In this document: positions 46,265 to 55,494 of the stretch, piece after piece
Layout: every line of letters begins with the position of its first letter
Position numbering within the stretch: the first letter of the stretch is position 1
Source of the DNA: an uncultured Candidatus Pelagibacter sp.
GTDB lineage: Bacteria > Pseudomonadota > Alphaproteobacteria > Pelagibacterales > Pelagibacteraceae
Length of the DNA: 64,000 nucleotides
Assembly (NCBI GenBank): GCA_905612435.1
Contig: CAJQRZ010000031.1
Span: forward strand, 1 to 64,000
Direction of reading: 5' to 3'
Made by a program: the position numbers and the translations under genes
The notes under the pieces: generated by a model
What the model was told of the DNA's origin: nothing
What the model saw: the letters and a program-made list of their open reading frames with translations, nothing else
Databases searched by the model: none

Positions 46265-47518
46265 TTAATTTATTCTTTTAATTTTTGCTCCAACTTTATT
46301 CAATTTTTTTTCAATATCTTCATACCCTCTATCTAAATGATAAATTCTATTAATTATTGATTTACCTTTTGATGTTATAGCTGCTAAAATTAATGATACA
46401 GAGGCTCTTAAATCAGTTGCCATTAATTCAGCAGCTTTAAATTTAATATTTCCCTGGATTGTCGCTTTATTTCCTTTTATCGAAATTTTTGCTCCCATTC
46501 GATTTAATTCTGCAACGTGCATAAATCTATTTTCAAATATTTCTTCTCTAATATAAGATTTTTTATTAGCTTTACATAGTAAGACCATCATTTGTGCTTG
46601 TAAATCTGTTGGAAAGCCTGGATAAGGTGCTGTTTTTATATTTATATTTTTAATTTTTTTACTTCCTTGAATAACAATTTCATTTTTCTTTTGTGTTATT
46701 TTTGCTCCAATTTTTTTTAAGATATTAATTTCAGTATTAATAATTTTTGGATTAATTCCTCTAATCTTTAAATTACCCTCAGTTAAAGCTGCCGCTATTA
46801 AATAAGTACCTGCTTCAATCCTATCAGCCATTACTTTATAATCTAATTCGTTAACTGTATTTACACCTTTAATTTTAATTGTTCTTTTTGTTGTCCATTT
46901 AATATTACATCCCATCTTCTTTAAAAAATTAACTAGATCTTTAATTTCAGGTTCTATTGCACAATTAGATAATATTGTTTTTCCTTTAGCTAAACATGCT
47001 GCAATAATTAAATTTTCTGTAGCCCCTACAGATATTTTTGGAAATTTAATGTTTGCACCAATTAAACCCTTTGGAGCATTTGCGTGAACATAGCCTTGAA
47101 TAATTTTATATTTTACTCCAAGTTTTGATAGAGCTTCTAAATGAATATCAACAGGTCTAGTTCCAATTGCACAGCCTCCTGGTAGAGACACTTTTGCTTT
47201 ACCAAATTTTGCGAGCAAAGGTCCCAAAACTAATATCCCTGCTCTCATAGTTTTAACTAAACTATAAGATGCAAATGTTTTGACTTGTTTATTATTTTTA
47301 ATATTTATTGTTTTTTTATTATATTCTACAATTGAGCCTAAAGACTTTAACAATGATATCATTGTTTCAATGTCTTTTACTTTAGGTAGATTATTTAAGG
47401 ATATTTTTTTATTTGATAATAAAGTTGCAGCTAAAATAGGTAGAGATGCATTCTTAGATCCTGAAATTGTAATTTGTCCCTTGAGCTTTACTACTCCAAA
47501 GACTTCCAATTTTTTCAT
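46265..47518 (-). CDS. murA: UDP-N-acetylglucosamine 1-carboxyvinyltransferase
   Basis: 417 residues. First committed step of peptidoglycan synthesis. The fosfomycin-target cysteine is present at C116 in PGGCAIGTRPVDIH. KNASLPILAATLL near the start and FPTDLQAQMMVLLCKA, TDLRASVSLILAAI and the DRGYEDIEKKL end are typical. With cysteine kept, natural fosfomycin insensitivity by that route is not expected. Two nt after dcd. Confidence 0.96.
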   Translation of the reverse strand: MKKLEVFGVVKLKGQITISGSKNASLPILAATLLSNKKISLNNLPKVKDIETMISLLKSLGSIVEYNKKTINIKNNKQVKTFASYSLVKTMRAGILVLGPLLAKFGKAKVSLPGGCAIGTRPVDIHLEALSKLGVKYKIIQGYVHANAPKGLIGANIKFPKISVGATENLIIAACLAKGKTILSNCAIEPEIKDLVNFLKKMGCNIKWTTKRTIKIKGVNTVNELDYKVMADRIEAGTYLIAAALTEGNLKIRGINPKIINTEINILKKIGAKITQKKNEIVIQGSKKIKNINIKTAPYPGFPTDLQAQMMVLLCKANKKSYIREEIFENRFMHVAELNRMGAKISIKGNKATIQGNIKFKAAELMATDLRASVSLILAAITSKGKSIINRIYHLDRGYEDIEKKLNKVGAKIKRIN

Positions 47519-47520
47519 GA

Positions 47521-48078
47521 TTATATTTTTGGTAAAGTTACTCCAGTTTGACCCATGTATTTTCCCTTACGATCAGCATATGAAGTTTCTGGTGATTGAT
47601 CTCCCTTTAGAAATAGAAATTGTGCAACTCCTTCATTTGCGTATATTTTTGCAGGAAGTGGAGTAGTATTCGAGAATTCTAGAGTTACTGTGCCATAAAA
47701 TTCTGACTCGATTGGAGTCACGTTAACTATAATTCCAGTTCTTGCATAAGTGCTTTTACCAACAACAATACACATAATATTTCTTGGTATTTTAAAAACC
47801 TCTATAGTGGTTCCTAGGGCAAAAGAATTAGGAGGAATAATAATATATTCAGAACTTTTTTTTGTAACAAAGTTATCTGAGGTAAATTTTTTTGGGTCAA
47901 CAATAGAGGAGTTTACATTATGAAATATCTTAAATTCATCTGCTACTCTTGCGTCATAACCAAATGAACTAAGTCCATAAGAAATTTTACCGTCTCTTAC
48001 CTGTTTATCTACAAATGGAAAAATCATGCCCTCCTCGAGAGCAAGTTTTCTAATCGTTTTATCGGAAAGTACTGACAT
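47521..48078 (-). CDS. dcd: dCTP deaminase
   Basis: 185 residues, the trimeric dUTPase-like fold. Makes dUTP from dCTP for dTMP supply. [31 protein letters not shown] holds the catalytic glutamate and nucleotide contacts, with [14 protein letters not shown] near the start and the AQFLFLKGD segment near the end. Also a common neighbour of murA in Alphaproteobacteria. Confidence 0.95.
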   Translation of the reverse strand: MSVLSDKTIRKLALEEGMIFPFVDKQVRDGKISYGLSSFGYDARVADEFKIFHNVNSSIVDPKKFTSDNFVTKKSSEYIIIPPNSFALGTTIEVFKIPRNIMCIVVGKSTYARTGIIVNVTPIESEFYGTVTLEFSNTTPLPAKIYANEGVAQFLFLKGDQSPETSYADRKGKYMGQTGVTLPKI

Positions 48079-48103
48079 TATTTACTGTTCTTTTTATTTT
48101 TTT

Positions 48104-48178
48104 TTTAAAAATTTTTCTTTTTTTAAGATTTTTTTTAAGTGCTAAACTTAATCTTTCATTTTTCTCTTTATTACTCAT
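48104..48178 (-). CDS. Conserved small basic protein, 24 aa
   Basis: ATG at 48178 encodes MSNKEKNERLSLALKKNLKK plus RKNF. The pattern RLxxALKxNLKKRK resembles a short Lys/Arg-rich protein family seen next to dcd and murA in Alphaproteobacteria (RLAAALRANLKRRK-like). Here it stops soon after the core. It overlaps the next ORF upstream by 8 nt and lies 25 nt before dcd. Function unknown. Confidence 0.5.
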
Positions 48179-48374
48179 TATTTTTTGGATTAGTTAAGAA
48201 ATCTAAAGTGATAGGTTTTGATGCGTCTAAAACTTTTTCAGTTTCCTCTTGTGTTTTTGGACCCTCTTTGGCTTCACGTTTTGCTTTTTTTTCCGCAAGC
48301 TTTTTTTCTCTCTTAGCCTGCTTTTCCATCAGCTTGTTACCTTTTGTAGATTTATAATCGTAATGAATTCCCAT
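48171..48374 (-). CDS. Hypothetical charged protein, 67 aa
   Basis: 67 residues beginning MGIHYDYKSTKGNKLMEKQA, then a run of Lys/Glu/Arg/Ala predicted as one long charged helix (KREKKLAEKKAKREAKE), ending in a short ITLDFLTNPK segment. No known domain recognised. Overlaps the 24-aa gene by 8 nt, so probably the first gene of the dcd-murA-hisD run. Composition could be low complexity, but the defined ends and spacing support a real gene. Confidence 0.6.
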   Translation of the reverse strand: MGIHYDYKSTKGNKLMEKQAKREKKLAEKKAKREAKEGPKTQEETEKVLDASKPITLDFLTNPKNNE

Positions 48375-48429
48375 AAAATTTTTCTTTGCTAGATATAAAT
48401 CATTATATGAAAAAAATTAAGGCAATATT

Positions 48430-48459
48430 TTGAAAAAAATGATTTATTGTAGAAATACT
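48430..48459 (+). promoter_or_regulatory. Possible sigma-70 promoter of tRNA-Thr
   Basis: TTGAAA at 48430-48435 and AATACT at 48454-48459 with an 18-nt spacer, about 19 nt before the tRNA 5' end. The -35 matches the consensus at five of six positions and the -10 at four. In DNA this AT-rich such matches arise often, so the call is weak. Confidence 0.3.
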
Positions 48460-48477
48460 TCAATAAATACCAAAATA

Positions 48478-48551
48478 GCCCCTATAGTTAAATGGTATAA
48501 CGTGTCCATGGTAAGGATAAGTTTCAAGTTCGATTCTTGGTGGGGGCACCA
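48478..48551 (+). tRNA. tRNA-Thr (GGT)
   Basis: 71-nt cloverleaf plus encoded CCA (48549-48551). Acceptor GCCCCTA with TGGGGGC, D stem GTTA/TAAC, anticodon stem TGTCC/GGATA with loop ATGGTAA giving anticodon GGT, T arm TCAAG-TTCGATT-CTTGG, discriminator A. G1-C72 and C2-G71 agree with threonine identity. The loop has A32 instead of C or U. Sits alone, convergent to the TVP38-family gene. Confidence 0.9.
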
Positions 48552-48553
48552 AA

Positions 48554-49273
48554 CTAATTTTTATAAAATATTTTTCTAGCTACAATTGTGATCAGAATCA
48601 ACCCTCCAAAAGCTAGTATAGGAATATATATGCTTGGTGAATATATTAAATCTATCATGCTTGGTGCTTCTAAATTTTGTTCAATAATTTTTTCAAGTCC
48701 ACTTCCAATTGAGACTATTAAAAATAATTGTGGTGTAATTCCTATTAAGGTTGCCCAAAAAAAATTACCTACTTTAACATTAAAAATACATGGCAACATA
48801 TTTGAAAGTGCAAAAGGAACTCCTCCTATAAGTCTATAAATTATAAGATAAATAAATTCTGATTCTTTAAATTTTATTTCTAAATTTTTAAATCTTACTA
48901 AAAACTTTTCTTTAATAATTTCTTTTAAAAAATAATTTCCAAAAATATATAAAAGCGTTGCACCAATTGTCAAGCCGACCACTAAAAGAAATATTCCTAG
49001 CCACTTACCAAAAATAAATCCTGCTAATAGTGCTACTGGCAAAGCAAATCCAGCCATAACAACCCAGGTAATTGTAGATAGTAAAAATATTAAAGATATT
49101 ATAAATAAATTAGCTTGTTTTAGTTCAAAGAAATAATCTCTATTATTTTTGATAAACTCGAAGCTTGTTAATTCATCAAGGGTGAATTTTGATAAAAAAA
49201 AGTATAAAAACGACGATAAAACTATAAGATAAAATAAACCTAAAGTTATCTTAATTTTTTTTGTTTTTTCCAT
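48554..49273 (-). CDS. TVP38/TMEM64 family membrane protein
   Basis: 239 residues with about six hydrophobic segments. The VTT-domain signature is seen around GFALPVALLAGFIFGKWLGIFL and RLIGGVPFALSNMLPCIFNVKVGNFFWATLIGI. The family (DedA superfamily relatives) includes lipid scramblases and is widespread in SAR11. Exact substrate unknown. It is divergent from rpmH, with the shared upstream region of 92 nt. Confidence 0.88.
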   Translation of the reverse strand: MEKTKKIKITLGLFYLIVLSSFLYFFLSKFTLDELTSFEFIKNNRDYFFELKQANLFIISLIFLLSTITWVVMAGFALPVALLAGFIFGKWLGIFLLVVGLTIGATLLYIFGNYFLKEIIKEKFLVRFKNLEIKFKESEFIYLIIYRLIGGVPFALSNMLPCIFNVKVGNFFWATLIGITPQLFLIVSIGSGLEKIIEQNLEAPSMIDLIYSPSIYIPILAFGGLILITIVARKIFYKN

Positions 49274-49303
49274 AATTTATTGATGTATTATAAAATCTTC
49301 TAT

Positions 49304-49332
49304 TTGCTATTTATACATATAATTACTATAAA
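49304..49332 (+). promoter_or_regulatory. Likely sigma-70 promoter of the rpmH operon
   Basis: TTGCTA at 49304-49309 and TATAAA at 49327-49332 with a 17-nt spacer, about 33 nt before the rpmH ATG. The -10 matches the consensus at five of six, the -35 at four. It drives rpmH-rnpA-yidD-yidC and perhaps genes beyond. Confidence 0.4.
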
Positions 49333-49365
49333 GATCGAAATTTAATAAAATTTTAGACTAGGTTT

Positions 49366-49506
49366 ATGAAAAGAACATACCAACCATCAAATATTAAAAG
49401 AGCTAGAAAACATGGCTTTAGATCAAAGATGAAAACTAAAGGTGGAATTAAACTCTTAGCTAGAAGAAGAGCAAAAGGAAGAAAGTCTTTAACTGTATCA
49501 GTCTAA
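49366..49506 (+). CDS. rpmH: 50S ribosomal protein L34
   Basis: 46 residues: [20 protein letters not shown] then [20 protein letters not shown] and a short SLTVSV tail. Almost unmistakable L34. Precedes rnpA by 4 nt, the universal bacterial order. The ATG at 49366 is fixed by the conserved N-terminus. Confidence 0.98.
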   Translation: MKRTYQPSNIKRARKHGFRSKMKTKGGIKLLARRRAKGRKSLTVSV

Positions 49507-49510
49507 TTAA

Positions 49511-49855
49511 ATGAAAAGCAAAATTGTTGCTCTTTCTAAAAATGAAGATTTCAAAAATTTATTAAAAAAGAAAAAATTATCAAATAAATATATCACAATA
49601 TTTTTTGGTTCGCTTGAAGACAAAGATAATAAAAAACTGAATATTAGCTTTGTAACTAAAAAAAAACAGATTCGTGGTGCTGTAAAGAGAAATAAGATTA
49701 AAAGAAGATTAAGAAATATTGTGAATGAAGCTGTAAAAAAAAAATCAATAAACTTTAATTATTCTTATCTTGTGATTGCTAAAATAACTATGCTAAACAA
49801 TGAATATACGATAATAAAAGATTGTTTATTTCAAGATTTTAAAAAGATTAAGTAA
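49511..49855 (+). CDS. rnpA: Ribonuclease P protein component
   Basis: 114 residues. Protein subunit for tRNA 5' processing. The RNR-like motif is [18 protein letters not shown] (about residues 56-73), and [18 protein letters not shown] at the N-terminus is typical. Lies between rpmH and yidD; its stop overlaps the yidD start by 1 nt. Confidence 0.94.
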   Translation: MKSKIVALSKNEDFKNLLKKKKLSNKYITIFFGSLEDKDNKKLNISFVTKKKQIRGAVKRNKIKRRLRNIVNEAVKKKSINFNYSYLVIAKITMLNNEYTIIKDCLFQDFKKIK

Positions 49856-50106
49856 TGAAAATTATATCAAACATTTTAATTAACATAATCAAAATTTATA
49901 AAATGGTTATAAGTCCATACTTGACTCCATCATGCAGATATCTTCCAACTTGTTCTGAGTATACGATTGAATGTCTAAAAAAATATGGACTAGTTAAAGG
50001 AATTGTCAAAAGCATAAAAAGAATTTTATCTTGTCACCCTATAAAAGTATTGGGTGGTGGTGAAGGGTTTGATCCGGTGAATAAAGAACTAAAAGTTAAA
50101 AAATAA
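49855..50106 (+). CDS. yidD: Membrane protein insertion efficiency factor YidD
   Basis: 83 residues. [31 protein letters not shown] and the GGEGFDPV segment are diagnostic. Small amphipathic membrane-surface protein that assists YidC. Overlaps rnpA and yidC by 1 nt each. Confidence 0.95.
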   Translation: MKIISNILINIIKIYKMVISPYLTPSCRYLPTCSEYTIECLKKYGLVKGIVKSIKRILSCHPIKVLGGGEGFDPVNKELKVKK

Positions 50107-51782
50107 TGGATAGTAAAAACGTAATAGCAGCAATATCACTATCAGCAGCAGTTATCATATTATACTCTCTATTTTTTCAGCCAGACCCTGAAGTTATCAA
50201 ACAAAATTTATCAGAGAGAAAAAAAATTGAATCAAATACTGATACGCCTAGCTTAGATAAAAATGAAAACTTTACAAAACTTTCAAGAAAAGATGCTTTA
50301 AAAGAAAATGATAGAGTTCAATTTGAAAATAATAGTATTCTTGGATCAATTTCTTTAAAGGGTGCAGCAATAGATGATTTAACTTTCAAAGAATATAATA
50401 TTGAGCTTAATGGTAATGATAAAGTAACTTTATTAAACCCTAGAAATGTTGAAGATGGTTATTTAATTGAGAGTGGATTTGTAAGTACTAATAAAAATAT
50501 AGATATACCTGATGCATCTACAGTATGGAAAATTTCAGGAAATAAAAGATTAACCAATAATAGTCCTGTAAAATTAACCTGGAATAACTCTCAAGGTATT
50601 ACATTTGAAAAACATATAAGTTTAGATAATCAATTTCTGTTTACTATAAAAGAAAAAATAATTAATACATCAGATAAATCTTATAATTTTTACTCATATG
50701 GTCAAATAATTAGAAATAAACTACCAGAAATATCCGGTTTTTATATCTTACATGAAGGATTTTTATCCGTACTTGATGATCAATTAATTGAAGAAGATTA
50801 TGACGATATTCAAGAAAAAAAGTTTACTCAAACCGCACAAGAAGGATTCGTTGCTATTTCAGATAAATTTTGGGTTACCTCAGTTATTCCACCTAGAGGT
50901 AAAGAATTTAAAACAACCTTTGACTATAAGAATAAATTTAGGGCCAACTATATATCTACTAAAGGTATCGAAGTTAATGGAAATAGCTCTATTGAAGAAG
51001 AAATTAAAATTATAATTGCTGCTAAAAGAGTAAGAGTTATTGACGGTTATGCAGAGAATCTAAAAATTAATAAATTTGATTTAGCAATTGATTGGGGCTT
51101 TATGTATTTTATAACTAAGCCTTTATTCTTTGCATTAGACTATTTCTTTAGATTGCTTGGCAACTATGGTTTAGCAATTATTGCTGTAACAGTCTGTATT
51201 AGATTAGCTTTCTTTCCACTTGCTAACTTCAGCTTTAAAAGTATGGGAAAAATGAAACTTTTAGCACCAGAAATGGCTAGATTAAAAGAGCTTCATAAAG
51301 GTGATAAAATGAAATTACAGCAAGCGATGATGGCTCTTTATAAAAAAGAAAAAGTTAATCCTATGAGTGGTTGTCTGCCTATACTAGTACAGATTCCAGT
51401 TTTCTTTGCTTTATATAAAGTTTTATTTGTTACTATTGAAATGAGACACATGCCGTTTTATGGCTGGGTACAAGACTTAAGTGATAGAGACCCAACTTCA
51501 TTGTTTAACCTTTTTGGCTTAGTTCCTTGGGATCCACCATCATTTTTATTAATAGGTGCATGGCCAATCATTATGGGTATCACTATGTTTGTTCAACAAA
51601 AGCTTAATCCAACGCCACCAGATCCCATACAAGCTAAGATATTTATGTTCTTTCCAGTATTTCTAACTGTAATACTTGCACCCTTTCCATCTGGCTTAGT
51701 GATTTATTGGTCGTTTAATAATATTTTCACAATGATTCAACAGTATATTGTACAAAGAAAAATGACTGTCAAAACAATTTAG
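50106..51782 (+). CDS. yidC: Membrane protein insertase YidC
   Basis: 558 residues, Gram-negative form with a large periplasmic domain (about 60-320) after the first helix (residues 5-25). The conserved insertase core has GLAIIAVTVCIRLAFFPL, with the essential arginine in CIRL, then LKELHKGDKMKLQQAMMALYKKEKVNP and SGCLPILVQIPVFFALYKVL. C-terminus carries FPSGLVIYWSFNNIFTM. Works with SecYEG or alone. The engB gene that often follows yidC is absent; argB starts at once. Confidence 0.97.
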   Translation: MDSKNVIAAISLSAAVIILYSLFFQPDPEVIKQNLSERKKIESNTDTPSLDKNENFTKLSRKDALKENDRVQFENNSILGSISLKGAAIDDLTFKEYNIELNGNDKVTLLNPRNVEDGYLIESGFVSTNKNIDIPDASTVWKISGNKRLTNNSPVKLTWNNSQGITFEKHISLDNQFLFTIKEKIINTSDKSYNFYSYGQIIRNKLPEISGFYILHEGFLSVLDDQLIEEDYDDIQEKKFTQTAQEGFVAISDKFWVTSVIPPRGKEFKTTFDYKNKFRANYISTKGIEVNGNSSIEEEIKIIIAAKRVRVIDGYAENLKINKFDLAIDWGFMYFITKPLFFALDYFFRLLGNYGLAIIAVTVCIRLAFFPLANFSFKSMGKMKLLAPEMARLKELHKGDKMKLQQAMMALYKKEKVNPMSGCLPILVQIPVFFALYKVLFVTIEMRHMPFYGWVQDLSDRDPTSLFNLFGLVPWDPPSFLLIGAWPIIMGITMFVQQKLNPTPPDPIQAKIFMFFPVFLTVILAPFPSGLVIYWSFNNIFTMIQQYIVQRKMTVKTI

Positions 51783-52649
51783 ATGTCATTGTTAACAGAA
51801 GAAGAATTAATAAATATCTTACCTAAAGATGGCCCAACTCCTGAAGAAACTGAAAAATATTTAGAAAAATATAATGAAGATTTTATTGTAATTAAAATGG
51901 GAGGATCAGTGCTCTCTAATAAAGGTTTATTTCATAATTTAATTCAAGACATTGCTATTTTAAAAAAATTAGGTTTATTTATTCTATTAATTCATGGTGG
52001 TGGGTCAAAAATTTCAGCAAAGTTAAATGATTTAAATATTACAAGTAATTTTGTGAATGGTTTAAGAGTTACTGACGATAAAACTATAAATATTGTAGAA
52101 GATGTACTTGTAGAATTTAATACAGAGATTGTAAGTGCTTTAAAAAAACAATCTTGTGAAGCAAAAGAAATTACATCAAAAGAAAAAAACGTAATAACTG
52201 TAGAGCAAGAAAATGATATATTGGGTTTTGTTGGGACACCTACTAATATTAAAACAAAACTTTTAATAGAAATAATAAAAGATAATGGAGTTCCAGTTAT
52301 TGCATCATTGGGATTAGATAAAAATAATCAAACTTTTAATATAAATGCTGACAGCGTAGCTGGTGCAATAGCTAAAGAACTTAAAGCTAGGCGATTATTA
52401 ATTCTTAGTGATGTTGAGGGTGTTCTAGATAAAGATAAAAAATTACTTACTGAAATTAATTCAGAACAGACTCTGAAAATGATTAGTGATGGTATTATAT
52501 TGGGTGGAATGATACCAAAAATTAACAACTGCTTAGATGTTGCAAAGAATGGTGTTAAAGCAGTATGTATTATTGATGGAAGAAAAAATCACTCTATCCT
52601 TTTTGAATTACTTTCCGATAAAGGTTCTGGAACATTAATTAGAAAATGA
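51783..52649 (+). CDS. argB: Acetylglutamate kinase
   Basis: 288 residues. Second arginine step. VIKMGGSVLSNKGLF and LLIHGGGSKISAKL bind substrate and ATP; NINADSVAGAIAKELKARRLLILSDVEGVL and LGGMIPKINNCLDVAKNG follow. The 15-20-residue N-terminal helix as in arginine-sensitive enzymes suggests possible feedback control. Abuts yidC and overlaps the next gene by 4 nt. Confidence 0.96.
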   Translation: MSLLTEEELINILPKDGPTPEETEKYLEKYNEDFIVIKMGGSVLSNKGLFHNLIQDIAILKKLGLFILLIHGGGSKISAKLNDLNITSNFVNGLRVTDDKTINIVEDVLVEFNTEIVSALKKQSCEAKEITSKEKNVITVEQENDILGFVGTPTNIKTKLLIEIIKDNGVPVIASLGLDKNNQTFNINADSVAGAIAKELKARRLLILSDVEGVLDKDKKLLTEINSEQTLKMISDGIILGGMIPKINNCLDVAKNGVKAVCIIDGRKNHSILFELLSDKGSGTLIRK

Positions 52650-53317
52650 AAAACTTACTAGATATTAAAAACTGGATATTTGATTTAGACAACACACTTT
52701 ATAGCGGACAAACTAAAGTATTTTCTGAAGTAGATAAAAAAATGAGTACCTTTATATCAAAAAAAATGAACGTAGATTTGATTAAAGCTAAAGAAATTCA
52801 AAAAAAATATTTTTATGAGTCTGGAACAACTTTATCAGGGTTAATGAAGCATGATGGTATAGATCCACATGAATTTCTTGAATTTGTCCATGATATAGAC
52901 ATTAGCTGGTTACCTAAAGATCTATTATTAAGGGAAGAACTGACCAAAATTAAAGAAAAAAAATATATTTTTACTAATGGCTCACATGCTCATGTAGAAA
53001 ATGTGACTAAACAATTAGGTATAGATGATTTATTTGATGGAGTGTTTGACATAGTTGATGCAAATTTTGTTCCTAAACCTCATATTGATCCTTATCAAAA
53101 AATAATTAAAAAATTTAATCTTAATCCCAAACAATCAATATTAATTGAGGATATTGCTCATAATTTAGAACAAGCTAAAAATTTAGGAATGAAAACATGT
53201 TGGCTTGAAAACGATGAAGCTTTTGCCAAAAAAGATGCTGATAAGCCATATATTGATTATAAGATTAAGAACTTGCCTTCTTTTCTCCAAAAAATTAATA
53301 TATTAAAAGTAGCATAA
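52646..53317 (+). CDS. HAD-type pyrimidine 5'-nucleotidase
   Basis: 223 residues. HAD motif I is FDLDNTLY (residues 13-20), motif [10 protein letters not shown], motif [22 protein letters not shown]. The helical cap and [23 protein letters not shown] match the yeast SDT1-like group that dephosphorylates UMP/CMP; also a common neighbour of argB in Alphaproteobacteria. Substrate is inferred from family only. Confidence 0.9.
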   Translation: MKNLLDIKNWIFDLDNTLYSGQTKVFSEVDKKMSTFISKKMNVDLIKAKEIQKKYFYESGTTLSGLMKHDGIDPHEFLEFVHDIDISWLPKDLLLREELTKIKEKKYIFTNGSHAHVENVTKQLGIDDLFDGVFDIVDANFVPKPHIDPYQKIIKKFNLNPKQSILIEDIAHNLEQAKNLGMKTCWLENDEAFAKKDADKPYIDYKIKNLPSFLQKINILKVA

Positions 53318-53322
53318 TATTT

Positions 53323-54141
53323 ATGAAAGAATTTGAAAAAATTATAAATACAGCCTGGGATAATAAAGAAAAAATAAATTCTAAGTCGGATCAATCAATA
53401 CTCGATGCTATCAAACAAACTATTGAAATGGTTGATAAAGGGAAAATAAGAGTTGCTGAAAAAAAAAATAATGAGTGGATAGTTCACCAATGGATTAAAA
53501 AAGCAATACTTTTAAGTTTTAAAACAAACGAAATGCAAACTCTTACTGGACCTTATGCAACATGGTGGGACAAGGTTAGAGGAAAAACTGCGGGATGGGG
53601 AAGAGAAGAACATCAAAAGGCTGGTTTTAGAATGGTGCCTAATGGAGTTGTAAGACATGGATCTTATATTGCTAAAAATGTTGTACTAATGCCATCATTT
53701 GTAAATGTTGGAGCTTATGTAGATGAAGGAACTATGGTGGATACATGGGCGTCTGTTGGTTCTTGTGCACAAATAGGAAAGAATTGTCATATCTCAGGCG
53801 GTGCTGGTATTGGAGGAGTATTAGAACCAATGCAAGCAAATCCTACAATTATTGAGGATAATTGTTTTATTGGTGCACGTTCAGAAATAGTTGAAGGAGT
53901 TATCGTTGGAGAAGGATCTGTTTTGTCAATGGGAGTTTTTATTGGTCAGTCAACTAAGATTGTAGATAGAGAAACTGGAGAAGTTATTTTTGGTAAAATT
54001 CCACCTTACTCTGTAATAGTACCAGGAAGCCTACCAAGTAAAGATGGAAAAGGACCAGCCTTATATTGTGCTGTCATAATCAAAAAAGTTGATGAAAAAA
54101 CTAGGTCTAAGACTTCACTTAACGATCTATTAAGAGATTAA
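53323..54141 (+). CDS. dapD: Tetrahydrodipicolinate N-succinyltransferase
   Basis: 272 residues. Lysine/DAP synthesis by the succinylase route. N-terminal helical domain, then left-handed parallel beta-helix hexapeptide repeats ([51 protein letters not shown] and on), with the [30 protein letters not shown] block. Next gene dapE is 1 nt away. Confidence 0.96.
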   Translation: MKEFEKIINTAWDNKEKINSKSDQSILDAIKQTIEMVDKGKIRVAEKKNNEWIVHQWIKKAILLSFKTNEMQTLTGPYATWWDKVRGKTAGWGREEHQKAGFRMVPNGVVRHGSYIAKNVVLMPSFVNVGAYVDEGTMVDTWASVGSCAQIGKNCHISGGAGIGGVLEPMQANPTIIEDNCFIGARSEIVEGVIVGEGSVLSMGVFIGQSTKIVDRETGEVIFGKIPPYSVIVPGSLPSKDGKGPALYCAVIIKKVDEKTRSKTSLNDLLRD

Positions 54142-54142
54142 A

Positions 54143-55297
54143 ATGCCAATTTATAATGAAATTACATTAGCAAAAGAGCTAATTAGATTTCCAAGTATTA
54201 CACCTGTTGATGCTGGTGTAATGAAGTTTTTAGCAAAAAAATTAACTACTCTTGGTTTCAAATGTAAAATTTTAGAATTTAAAGATAAAAATTCTAAGCC
54301 TGTTAAAAACTTATATGCAAGATTGGGAAATTCTCAACCAAATTTTATGTTTGCTGGACATTTAGATGTGGTACCTCCTGGAAATTTAAAAGATTGGACA
54401 GTTAAACCTTTCTGTCCTTCTATTAAAAAAAATCATCTTATTGGAAGAGGTGCTAATGATATGAAAAGTGCTATTGCAAGTTGGGTGGTGGCAGTAAGCA
54501 ACTATATATCAATATATAAAAAAATTAATGGCTCAATTAGTTTGCTAATTACAGGTGATGAAGAAGGTGTTGCAATAAATGGCACTAAAAAAGTAGTTGA
54601 TTATCTAAAAAAGAAAAAAGAAAAAATAGATTTTTGTTTAGTTGGAGAACCAACAAATCCCAATAAACTTGGCGAAATGATTAAAATTGGAAGAAGAGGA
54701 AGCATAACCGGTGAATTAACGGTTATTGGAACTCAGGGTCATGTTGCCTACCCACATCTTGCAAACAATTCATCAAATATAATTATAAAAATTTTGAAAG
54801 AATTAAAAGAAATTAAATTTGATAAAAGAACAAAAGATTTTCAACCAACTAATTTAGAGGTTATCAAAATCAGCATAGATAATACTGCTGACAATGTTAT
54901 TCCAGGAGTTGCAAATGCTACCTTTAATATCAGATTTAATAATAAGTATTCATCTTCTAACTTAAAAATTAAATTAAATAAAATTTTTAAAAAAATTACT
55001 AAAAAAAGTAAATCTAATTTTAAAATAGAATATCGTGTGTCAGGTGAGGCCTTTTTAACTAAACCTAATAAAACAACTTACATGATTCAAAATATTATAA
55101 AAAAAATCACAAAAATTAAACCTACACTATCTACAACAGGTGGAACATCAGATGCTAGATTTATTAGAAAAATCGCTCCCTGCTTAGAGTTTGGGTTGGT
55201 TGGTAAAACTATGCATAAAGTGGATGAAGCAGTATCTATTTCGGATTTAAAAAAATTGACAAAAATATATTCAGAAATTCTTAAAAATTATTTTTAA
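54143..55297 (+). CDS. dapE: Succinyl-diaminopimelate desuccinylase
   Basis: 384 residues, M20 di-zinc hydrolase. Zinc ligands are seen in MFAGHLDVVPPG (His), GRGANDMKS (Asp), TGDEEGVAINGT (Glu pair), VGEPT and the late MHKVDEAV (His). Dimerisation domain at about 180-295 with IGRRGSITGEL. Completes DAP for the cell wall together with dapD. Overlaps the next ORF by 1 nt. Confidence 0.95.
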   Translation: MPIYNEITLAKELIRFPSITPVDAGVMKFLAKKLTTLGFKCKILEFKDKNSKPVKNLYARLGNSQPNFMFAGHLDVVPPGNLKDWTVKPFCPSIKKNHLIGRGANDMKSAIASWVVAVSNYISIYKKINGSISLLITGDEEGVAINGTKKVVDYLKKKKEKIDFCLVGEPTNPNKLGEMIKIGRRGSITGELTVIGTQGHVAYPHLANNSSNIIIKILKELKEIKFDKRTKDFQPTNLEVIKISIDNTADNVIPGVANATFNIRFNNKYSSSNLKIKLNKIFKKITKKSKSNFKIEYRVSGEAFLTKPNKTTYMIQNIIKKITKIKPTLSTTGGTSDARFIRKIAPCLEFGLVGKTMHKVDEAVSISDLKKLTKIYSEILKNYF

Positions 55298-55494
55298 TGA
55301 TTTGTATTAAAGCAGAGATTCACAAAGAGTTATGTGATGTTGATGATAAATTAAAAGCAATTTATCACTCTAAAGATACAGTTTGTTTTTATCTTTTAAA
55401 AAATAGAAAAAAACGTAATGAATTTTTAGACAGAACTAAAGGAACGAAAAAACAGAACGTAAAACTGTTTATCAAGAATACCTACCTTAAATGA
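55297..55494 (+). CDS. Hypothetical protein, 65 aa
   Basis: 65 residues, rich in Lys, with Cys at positions 3, 13 and 30, beginning MICIKAEIHKELCDVDDKLK and including VCFYLLKNRKKRNEFLDRTKG. No family recognised and no membrane helix. Its ATG overlaps the dapE stop by 1 nt and its stop overlaps the HDAC-like start by 4 nt, so it is almost certainly translated as part of the operon. Confidence 0.6.
   Translation: MICIKAEIHKELCDVDDKLKAIYHSKDTVCFYLLKNRKKRNEFLDRTKGTKKQNVKLFIKNTYLK

Noticed and set aside
51783-52649. argB N-terminus as a remnant of engB (often between yidC and argB)
   Set aside because: No GTPase motif is present; the N-terminus fits argB.
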